DNA of 38,889 nucleotides from Clostridiales bacterium (GTDB lineage Bacteria > Bacillota > Clostridia > Oscillospirales > Oscillospiraceae). The notes under the pieces were generated by a model, which ran no database searches, had not been told where the DNA came from, and worked only from the letters and a program-made list of their open reading frames with translations. A program made the translations under genes and the position numbers. The stretch covers positions 1 to 38,889 of the forward strand of contig SFEG01000023.1 in NCBI GenBank assembly GCA_004558025.1. The letters are read 5' to 3'. Shown piece after piece: positions 23,645 to 30,623 of the stretch. Each line of letters starts with the position of its first letter. Positions within the stretch are counted from its first letter, which is position 1.

Positions 23645-25692
23645 AGGTACTTATATTAAGCTGCAATACCGGCGGCGGGCACAACAGCGCCGCCTCCGCG
23701 ATATGCGCGTATTTTGAAAAAATGAACTGCGAGTGCGATATCGTAAACGCGCTCGACTTTCTGCCGAAGGCGCGCGCCGAGTTCATAAGCCGCGGCCATG
23801 AGCTTGCGTATAAATACACCCCGCGCCTTTACGGCGTGGGCTACCGCATAAGCGAGCTGACGCCGCAGAGCAGGCTCTATGAGCAGAACGCAAAGGGCGC
23901 CGATGAGCTGTGCAGGGTGCTGTTTTCCGGCAGCTACGACGTCGTTATAAGCGTGCACATTTTTGCCGCGATGATGATGACGGAGCTTAGGATAAACCGC
24001 GAGATAAACATACCGAGCTTTTTCGTCGCGACCGATTACACATGCAGCCCCGGCGTATCGGAGATCGTTGCGGATAAATACTTTATCCCGCACGAGAAGC
24101 TGCGCGAGGAGTTTGTGAGCCAGGGTATCCCAGCAAACAAGATCGTCGCCTCGGGCATCCCCGTGCGCGAGGAGTTCTGCCGCAGAAGCGACAAAAAGGC
24201 CGCGCGCCGCGCCCTCGGCATGAGCGAGGAGGGCAGGGTGTTGCTTTTGTGCTGCGGAAGCATGGGCTGCGGTCCGATACGCAGCATAGCCCTGCGCATC
24301 GGCGAGATCATGGACGAAAACGACAGTCTTGTCATCGTCTGCGGCAGCAACCGCCAGCTTGAAAAGGATCTTCAATTTCTCGCCGGCGACGTTATACGCA
24401 TAAAGATCTGCGGCTTCACCGACAAGATGAGCCTGTACATGGACGCGGCCGACCTCATCATCACAAAGGCCGGCGGTCTGAGTACGACGGAGGCTGTCAT
24501 GAAGCGCCTGCCGATACTGTTTATCGACGCCGTTCCCGGCTGCGAGAGCCGCAATATAGAGTTCATGACCAACAACGCCTATGCACTTGAGGCCGACACT
24601 GCTTCCGGCATGGCGCACCTTGTCGAGACATGCCTGAGCGGCGCGGTCGACCCCATGGAGATGGTGCGCCATAGGGAAAGCGACTTCCCCTTTGAGGCAG
24701 CAAAGACCATATACGACACCGTATGCGCCGAGTACCGACGCTTTGACGCATCCCGCTCGGATAACAAGGCCGAGCCCGAGACGGCCCCCTCGCGCAGCAT
24801 GCCCGCCGAGGGAAAGAGCATGATGCTCATAATAAACCCCGTCGCCGGCAAGGGCGAGATGATGCGAAACATTGCCGAGGTCACCGGCACATTCATGGAC
24901 GCGGGCTACCGTGTGAGCTTTTACCCGACGCGCGGCCGCGGCGATGCGGCAGAGTACGTCAAGGCCTACGGTAAGGGCTTTGACATGATCTGCTGCTCCG
25001 GCGGCGACGGAACGCTCAACGAGACGATATCCGGCATGATAGATGCCGGGCTCGATATCCCCATCGGATACATGCCCGCCGGAAGCACGAACGATTTTGC
25101 CGAGTTTCACGGCATAAGCTGCGACGTCACAAAAACGGCAAAAAAGATAATCTCCGGCAAGGAGCACCGCATTGATGTCGGCAGGCTGGGCGGCAAGTAT
25201 TTCATAAACGCCGCCGACTTCGGCGCATTCACCTGGCTGCCGTATACCACGCCGCAGAGACTGAAGAACAAAATGGGCTTTTACGCCTATGTCCTCGACG
25301 GCATAAAGGATCTTGCAAAGCTTCAGAGCGAGCATCTGCGCGTTACGATAAACGGGCAGACGCAGGAGGGCGAGTTCATCTTCGGCGTCGTAGCCTCGTC
25401 AAGCGCGCTGGCCGGAGCGCTCGACTTCTTCGGGCAGAAGGTCGTCGCCGACGACGGCCTGTTCGAGGTGCTGCTCATCCGCCGCCCCAACTCGCCGGCG
25501 GAGCTTCAGTCGACGATCGCCGCTCTGCGTGAGCAGAACCTCAATAATGAGCTCATCTCCTTCTGCCGCACGGATAAGATAGAGATCGAGTGCATGAAAA
25601 AGCTCGCCTGGGCGCTCGACGGAGAAAAGTGCGTAGGCGGAAGCCGCCATGCGCTCGAGATGCTGCCGCGCCGCGTGAGGATAGTTTACTGA
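23641..25692 (+). CDS. Fusion: diacylglycerol glycosyltransferase (MGDG synthase/UgtP-like) + diacylglycerol kinase (DgkB-like)
   Basis: A 683-residue two-enzyme protein. Residues 1-~370 are a GT28 lipid glycosyltransferase: CNTGGGHNSAASAI at 8-21, FFVATDYTCSPG, and the UDP-sugar site TKAGGLSTTEA at ~277-287. A ~20-residue polar linker follows. Residues ~390-683 are a diacylglycerol-kinase catalytic domain: IINPVAGKG at ~395-403, CSGGDGTLNE at ~454-463, PAGSTNDFAE at ~479-488. UgtP-like enzymes glycosylate diacylglycerol and DgkB phosphorylates it, so both halves use one lipid. The frame is continuous and the GTG start overlaps the upstream stop (GTGA). Acts at the inner membrane face. Confidence 0.9.
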   Translation: MKVLILSCNTGGGHNSAASAICAYFEKMNCECDIVNALDFLPKARAEFISRGHELAYKYTPRLYGVGYRISELTPQSRLYEQNAKGADELCRVLFSGSYDVVISVHIFAAMMMTELRINREINIPSFFVATDYTCSPGVSEIVADKYFIPHEKLREEFVSQGIPANKIVASGIPVREEFCRRSDKKAARRALGMSEEGRVLLLCCGSMGCGPIRSIALRIGEIMDENDSLVIVCGSNRQLEKDLQFLAGDVIRIKICGFTDKMSLYMDAADLIITKAGGLSTTEAVMKRLPILFIDAVPGCESRNIEFMTNNAYALEADTASGMAHLVETCLSGAVDPMEMVRHRESDFPFEAAKTIYDTVCAEYRRFDASRSDNKAEPETAPSRSMPAEGKSMMLIINPVAGKGEMMRNIAEVTGTFMDAGYRVSFYPTRGRGDAAEYVKAYGKGFDMICCSGGDGTLNETISGMIDAGLDIPIGYMPAGSTNDFAEFHGISCDVTKTAKKIISGKEHRIDVGRLGGKYFINAADFGAFTWLPYTTPQRLKNKMGFYAYVLDGIKDLAKLQSEHLRVTINGQTQEGEFIFGVVASSSALAGALDFFGQKVVADDGLFEVLLIRRPNSPAELQSTIAALREQNLNNELISFCRTDKIEIECMKKLAWALDGEKCVGGSRHALEMLPRRVRIVY

Positions 25693-26534
25693 TGACGCGT
25701 TTTGAAGATATAAGGCTCATAGCGCTCGATCTTGACGATACGACGCTGCGCTCGGACGGAAGCCTTTCGGGCGAAACCTGCGCGGCCATCGAAGCGGCTA
25801 TAGACGCGGGGCTCGAGATCGTCATCGCCTCGGGCAGGTCGCTGCACTCGCTGCCGAAGGCTGTCGTGCGGATACCCGGCATACGCTATGCCATAACCTC
25901 AAACGGAGCCGCCGTCGCAAGCCTTGAGAACGGTGAGCGCCTCGTGAGCCTCAGCCTGCACCCGGACACGGTGCATGAGCTCATCGCCGTTTTCGGCGAT
26001 GAGCTTCTTGAATGCTTTGTAGACGGACAGGCCTACTGCGACGCAGGATACATTGCAGACCCCGTGCGCTTCGGCTGCTCCGAGGCGTATGTTGACTATG
26101 TAAAAACAACGCGTCTGCCGGTTGAGGATATGAAGCGCTTTATTCTCGATAATGCCGCGCGGCTCGACAGTGTGGACGTTCTGTGTGAAAACGTCCGTCA
26201 CAGAGCAGAGCTTTGGGAAAAGGCACTCGCGCTCCCCGGAGCGTATATAACAAGCTCCTCGCCGCGGCTTATCGAGATATCCGACGCCGAGGCGGGAAAG
26301 GGCGCATCGCTCAGGCGGCTGTGCGATATCCTCAAGATTCCGGCAAGTGCCGTTGCCGCCTTCGGCAACGGCGATAACGACGCCGACATGCTCGCCTTTG
26401 CGGGACTCGGTGTCGCAATGAAGAACGCTACCGCCGCGTGCATAGCTTCGGCCGACCTTGTGTGCGGCTCAAACGATGAGCACGGTGTTGCGCAAATGCT
26501 ATATAAAATAATAGGAGATAAAGAAAAGCAGTGA
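25692..26534 (+). CDS. HAD-superfamily (Cof-type, IIB) phosphatase
   Basis: A 280-residue protein with the HAD motifs in order: ALDLDDTTLRSDG (nucleophile Asp, residues ~11-15), ASGRS, and GNGDNDADMLAFAG, with the Cof-type cap between. These enzymes dephosphorylate sugar phosphates, flavin precursors or other small molecules. Start ATG at 25692 overlaps the upstream stop by one base. Membership of the lipid operon may be incidental. Confidence 0.88.
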   Translation: MTRFEDIRLIALDLDDTTLRSDGSLSGETCAAIEAAIDAGLEIVIASGRSLHSLPKAVVRIPGIRYAITSNGAAVASLENGERLVSLSLHPDTVHELIAVFGDELLECFVDGQAYCDAGYIADPVRFGCSEAYVDYVKTTRLPVEDMKRFILDNAARLDSVDVLCENVRHRAELWEKALALPGAYITSSSPRLIEISDAEAGKGASLRRLCDILKIPASAVAAFGNGDNDADMLAFAGLGVAMKNATAACIASADLVCGSNDEHGVAQMLYKIIGDKEKQ

Positions 26535-27052
26535 TCAGAGAAGCAAGACCCATTGACCTTAGCGAAATAGCAAAAATCTATGACAACATCCATGCCGCGG
26601 AGGAGAGCGGCAAAATGACGACCGGCTGGATAAGCGGCGTTTATCCCACGCGCGAGACTGCAGCAGAAGCCATCCGCCGCCGCGATATGTTCGTTCTTGA
26701 GGAGGACGGATGCATAAAAGCCGCGGCCATAATAAACAAGACCCAGGTCGACGCGTACGAGGGCGCAAAGTGGAGCTTTGCAGCCGACGATAACGAGGTG
26801 TGCGTTCTGCACACTCTGGTGGTAGACCCCCAATATGCCGGTCAGGGAATAGGCAAAAGATTTGTCGCATTTTACGAAAAATACGCCCTGTCGCGCCGCT
26901 GCGCGGTGCTGAGGATCGACACGAACGCGATAAATGTAGCCGCCCGCTCAATGTACGCAAAGCTCGGCTACCGCGAGGCGGATATCGCCCCCTGCGTTTT
27001 TAACGGCATCCCGAATGTTGATTTAGTTCTGCTTGAGAAAAAGCTGAAATAA
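26531..27052 (+). CDS. GNAT-family N-acetyltransferase
   Basis: A 173-residue protein with the GNAT acetyl-CoA motif VVDPQYAGQGIGKRFV at ~97-112 and the C-terminal NVAARSMYAKLGY. Acceptor unknown. GTG start overlaps the phosphatase stop (GTGA). Last gene of the operon that begins at 22596. Confidence 0.85.
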   Translation: MIREARPIDLSEIAKIYDNIHAAEESGKMTTGWISGVYPTRETAAEAIRRRDMFVLEEDGCIKAAAIINKTQVDAYEGAKWSFAADDNEVCVLHTLVVDPQYAGQGIGKRFVAFYEKYALSRRCAVLRIDTNAINVAARSMYAKLGYREADIAPCVFNGIPNVDLVLLEKKLK

Positions 27053-27079
27053 AAAAGAGAGGCATTGCCTCTCTTTTTT
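27051..27079. terminator. Terminator between convergent operons
   Basis: Stem AAAAAAGAGAGGCA / TGCCTCTCTTTTTT, symmetrical in both directions. Confidence 0.9.
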
Positions 27080-27254
27080 ATTTGATTATCGTGCTTATTA
27101 CAGGCTTGCCCTCGCGGTCGAGCAGGGGAGTCAGGCCGCCGGCGTAGCCGGAGTAGTGGTAGAGATAATTTACGCCCGTCTCTTTATCGACCCAGACCTC
27201 CATTACGTCGAGTGCGCCCTGGGCATAGACCTTTTCAAAGCGTTTTTCGGACAT
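27078..27254 (-). CDS. DUF6440-like small protein
   Basis: A 58-residue protein translated directly from the sequence: it starts MSEKRFEKVYAQ and contains VDKETGVNYLYH, SGYAGGLTPLLD and GKPVI. The V-D-K-E-T-G-V-x-Y-L and S-G-x-A-G-G-x-T pattern is that of DUF6440 proteins, single-domain beta-rich proteins of unknown role. AAAGGAA lies upstream and the start is two bases from the MFS stop, so it is the last gene of the hydrolase-MFS operon. Confidence 0.8.
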   Translation of the reverse strand: MSEKRFEKVYAQGALDVMEVWVDKETGVNYLYHYSGYAGGLTPLLDREGKPVISTIIK

Positions 27255-27255
27255 T

Positions 27256-28695
27256 TCATTTATTCCTTTCCTTATACATTTTTGCTGCCCTGCTCATGGG
27301 GATGAGCGCGAGCGCCGTGACGATGGCGGCGGCAATGAACAGCTCGTTTACGGGCAGATAGCCCTCGGCTATGCTGCTTATATCGTAGCCCATTTCGCCC
27401 GCACGCTGTGCGGTGACGAAGATGAGGTTTCCGTTATCGACGACCTGATATACCTTTTCGCCGAAGGCGCGGCAGATGGGGTCGGCAAGCAGCGGACCTG
27501 CTATCATCGGGAAAAATACGAAGAACATGATCCTTATGCCCTCGAACTGGCCGCGGTGCTCCTCGGGATACAGGCGCTTCATCCAGACGGTCATGGCCTG
27601 CATGAAAACGACGTAGCCAATGCCGACGAGGATTATGCCGACAAAGCAGGGCCAGTTGGCCGCAAAGTTCAGGGCGTTTTCCGTGTCGAACGTGCCCTGG
27701 ATGCTGCCGACGACAAAGTACACGAACAGGCAGCCGAGTATGCTCAGTATAGTTGCAAACGCGGCGACGGCGGGCACCTTTTTGTTGTTTATGACCTTTA
27801 TAAACGGAATGGATATCGCAACGGCGATGAGCAGAGGAATGCCGAGGATGAGGCTGGGGTCGTTAAAGCCGAGGGTGTAGTTCATCCAGTTCATGATGTG
27901 GATGAAATAGCAGTTATAGCCTATGAAGAATATGCACAGGGTAAGAAATACGAGCGCGAGCTCCTTATTGGCGATAAAACGCTTGAAATTAAACGTCGAG
28001 CCGAACTGATGCCAGAAGCTGCCGTCTTTTACGGGCTTGAGCGTGGGCGCGTCCTTGAGCAGGAAAAACGACGCTATGCCGATGAGAATGGTAACGCCGC
28101 CGGCTATGGAGAAGAAAATGATGTAGCCTGCCTGCGGGTTTGCCTCGGTTGCAAGACCCGTTACGAACATGCCGCCGACGAGCGTTCCGACAAGGGTGCC
28201 GATAACGGGCAGCGTCGCCGCGACAGCGCCGATCTGACCGGAGTTTGAGTCGTCCATCATGTCGGCATACCAGGCGTTGTAGCCCGCGTCGTTTGCCATC
28301 GAGCCGAAAAAGCTCATTATAGTGTCGGCCGCGACTATGGTCACGCCGACGAGCATGACGTCGTTATAAATGCTGTCGCGCAGATAGTGCGTCAGGCCGA
28401 AGGCGATCGTGAAAATTCCCCACAGGACAGAGCCCCAGGTGATGAGCTTCTTGCGCGAGCCGATGCGGTCGGAAAGCGTTCCGAAAAACAGCGCCGAGAA
28501 CGTCGTCGCCGTCGCTGAGCAGATGGTCATTGCCGTTACAACACCCAGCTGCGCGCCGAAGTCGGAATACAGAAAGTTTGCAAACCAGTTGTTTTCGATG
28601 ACCCAGGCTATCTGCGCGGAAAATCCGATGACCAGCAGCAGAGTCCAGTTGAGCGCGCCGATGCCTTTTTTCTCGACGCCTCGTGTTTTACCCAT
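27256..28695 (-). CDS. Major facilitator superfamily transporter
   Basis: A 479-residue, 12-helix transporter. The A-like loop GTLSDRIGSRKK between helices 2 and 3 identifies MFS; DAGYNAWYADMMDD in the following loop and TVWMKRLYPEEHRGQFEG late in the protein resemble the sugar/lipid-handling MFS/GPH groups. Substrate unknown. Strong AGGAGG; its start lies 8 bases inside the hydrolase gene, so the two are coupled. A role in export or uptake of what the hydrolase acts on is possible. Confidence 0.85.
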   Translation of the reverse strand: MGKTRGVEKKGIGALNWTLLLVIGFSAQIAWVIENNWFANFLYSDFGAQLGVVTAMTICSATATTFSALFFGTLSDRIGSRKKLITWGSVLWGIFTIAFGLTHYLRDSIYNDVMLVGVTIVAADTIMSFFGSMANDAGYNAWYADMMDDSNSGQIGAVAATLPVIGTLVGTLVGGMFVTGLATEANPQAGYIIFFSIAGGVTILIGIASFFLLKDAPTLKPVKDGSFWHQFGSTFNFKRFIANKELALVFLTLCIFFIGYNCYFIHIMNWMNYTLGFNDPSLILGIPLLIAVAISIPFIKVINNKKVPAVAAFATILSILGCLFVYFVVGSIQGTFDTENALNFAANWPCFVGIILVGIGYVVFMQAMTVWMKRLYPEEHRGQFEGIRIMFFVFFPMIAGPLLADPICRAFGEKVYQVVDNGNLIFVTAQRAGEMGYDISSIAEGYLPVNELFIAAAIVTALALIPMSRAAKMYKERNK

Positions 28696-29641
28696 TTATT
28701 CTTCCTCCTATAAGATCCCTTACAAGGGCTTCGTACTCATCCTTTGCGCACATGTAGCTTGCCGCGTGCCCCGCTCCGGGCACGAGCAGCAGCCGCTTGG
28801 GGCTCCTGCACGCGTTAAATATCTCAAGCGCCATGTCCTTTGGAACATAGCGGTCGCAGTCGCCGCAGATGTACACAAGCGGAACGTTCGCAACGCTCAC
28901 GCTGCGCACCGAGCTTGCCTCCTTGAAGCCGTAGCCGGCCTTGAGGAGATTTACATACTCGAAAACATCGACAAACATCGTCGGCAGATGATAAAGCTTA
29001 CCGACAAGATTGCGGAAAACCGTGTTGAGATCGGAATATCCGCAGTCGGCGATAACGCCGCGCACGTTTTTGTTAAGCTCAAGATCCATGCTCTGAAGAA
29101 TGCTCGCCGCGCCCATGGACATGCCGTGCAGATAAATATCGTTATCCGGGAAGAGCTCGGCAGCCTTATCCGTCCATTTTACAACGTCGTATCTGTCCAG
29201 CGCACCGAAGCCTATGTAAGTTCCGTCGCTTTTTCCATGTGCGCGCATGTGGACATAAATGAGGTCGTGGCCGAGAGATTTATAAAAATCGTACATCGCC
29301 GCGAAATCGCAGGCGGGCTCGGACTTGTAGCCGTGGAAGAACATGACGGTCTTGCCCGTGCCCGAGCCGCGCAGAAGGTCTGCGCGAAGTGTGAGCCCGT
29401 CGTCCGTGTCGATCTGTATCTCCTCAAACGGCAGCTCGCGGAAGGGGGCAAAGTACGGGATGTTGTGCGCCCAGAGGGCGTTTCCCGTGGGCTCAAGAAG
29501 ATCGGACGATCTCGCCCCGGTCTCCGGCGTCGGGAAATTATCCTGCCGCAGAATGAGAACGCGGACAAATTTGAGCCCCACGGCGTAAAAAAGCGCCAGG
29601 ACGGCGCAGATAACTATTAAAACTATCAAAACGGCTTTCAT
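28688..29641 (-). CDS. Membrane-anchored alpha/beta hydrolase
   Basis: A 317-residue protein with an N-terminal membrane helix (residues ~3-24) and an alpha/beta-hydrolase fold. Nucleophile Ser in GMSMGAAS (~174), Asp in CGDCDRYVP (~260) and His in GAGHAASY (~292) form the triad; MFFHGYKSEP gives the oxyanion region. Related to the Bacillus YqkD/cinnamoyl-ester-hydrolase-like group, which acts on esters. It heads the operon with the MFS transporter and DUF6440 protein. Confidence 0.85.
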   Translation of the reverse strand: MKAVLIVLIVICAVLALFYAVGLKFVRVLILRQDNFPTPETGARSSDLLEPTGNALWAHNIPYFAPFRELPFEEIQIDTDDGLTLRADLLRGSGTGKTVMFFHGYKSEPACDFAAMYDFYKSLGHDLIYVHMRAHGKSDGTYIGFGALDRYDVVKWTDKAAELFPDNDIYLHGMSMGAASILQSMDLELNKNVRGVIADCGYSDLNTVFRNLVGKLYHLPTMFVDVFEYVNLLKAGYGFKEASSVRSVSVANVPLVYICGDCDRYVPKDMALEIFNACRSPKRLLLVPGAGHAASYMCAKDEYEALVRDLIGGRING

Positions 29642-29694
29642 AATATCACCGTATTTATTTTATTACATTTTTATTAAAATTGGAATAGGCAATA

Positions 29695-29723
29695 TTGAAG
29701 AATGAAAAATTATATACTATAAT
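29695..29723 (+). promoter_or_regulatory. Promoter of the DUF362-TetM::NYN-ylmH operon
   Basis: TTGAAG (29695-29700), 17 bases, TATAAT (29718-29723). Start codon 37 bases downstream. Confidence 0.8.
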
Positions 29724-29759
29724 TACAGCGTCATTCTTAAGATAAAAGGGAGCAACAGT

Positions 29760-30623
29760 GTGGAAAAGTCAAAGGTATATTTCATCAGAGATATAAGCCC
29801 CGAAAATGTTATAAAAGCATATGAAGCGCTCGGCATTGAGCTCAAGGGCAATGTCGCCGTGAAGCTGCACAGCGGCGAGCCGGGAAACCAGAACTTCCTG
29901 CGCCCGGACTTCATGAAGCCCGCCGTAGAGCATGTCGGCGGAACGATAGTGGAATGCAATACCGCCTATGACGGCGGCCGCGATACGACCGAGCATCACA
30001 AAAAGACCATGCAGCTGCACGGCTGGGTCGAGATCGCCGACGTCGATATTATGGACGCCGAGGGCGAGATGACCATCCCCGTTTCCGGCGGCAAGCATCT
30101 TGACGTAAACTACGTCGGCAAAACTTTCCCGGAGTATGACTCCATGCTCGTCCTGTCGCACTTCAAGGGTCACCCGATGGGCGGCTTCGGCGGCGCACTC
30201 AAGAATATCTCCATCGGCCTTGCCTCGCGCTACGGCAAGATGTATATCCACGGCGTCAGGGAAGTAGAAAACTTCTGGAATGCCGATCACGACAGCTTCC
30301 TTGAGTGCATGGCCGACGCGGCAAAGAGCATCGTCGATCACTTCGAAGGCAACATGGCCTTCGTGAATATAATGAAGAACATGTCCGTCGACTGCGACTG
30401 CTGCGCAGTGGCCGCCGACCCCAAGATCGGCGATATCGGCATTCTCTCCTCGCTCGACCCCGTCGCGCTCGATCAGGCCTGCCTTGACCTCGTCTACGCA
30501 AGCGACGATCCCGATAAGGGCGATCTTATAGAGCGCATCGAGTCGCTCAACGGTGTGCACACCATTGAGGCTGCCGCCGAGATCGGCGTCGGCAGCCGCG
30601 AATACGAGCTCATCGAGCTATGA
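29760..30623 (+). CDS. DUF362-domain protein
   Basis: A 287-residue protein matching DUF362: VAVKLHSGEPGNQNFLRPDF near the start, SHFKGHPMGGFGGALKNI in the middle, and DIGILSSLDPVALDQACLDL towards the end. It lacks the C-terminal 4Fe-4S ferredoxin domain found in many relatives, but has a CDCC cysteine cluster at ~216-219. Function of the family is not established. GTG start behind GGGAG. It overlaps the GTPase gene by ATGA, so they are made together. Confidence 0.8.
   Translation: MEKSKVYFIRDISPENVIKAYEALGIELKGNVAVKLHSGEPGNQNFLRPDFMKPAVEHVGGTIVECNTAYDGGRDTTEHHKKTMQLHGWVEIADVDIMDAEGEMTIPVSGGKHLDVNYVGKTFPEYDSMLVLSHFKGHPMGGFGGALKNISIGLASRYGKMYIHGVREVENFWNADHDSFLECMADAAKSIVDHFEGNMAFVNIMKNMSVDCDCCAVAADPKIGDIGILSSLDPVALDQACLDLVYASDDPDKGDLIERIESLNGVHTIEAAAEIGVGSREYELIEL

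Noticed and set aside
23656..25335. 559-codon antisense frame opposite the glycosyltransferase-kinase fusion
   Set aside because: Alanine/valine/histidine-rich antisense shadow of high-GC coding sequence, with no motif and no ribosome site.
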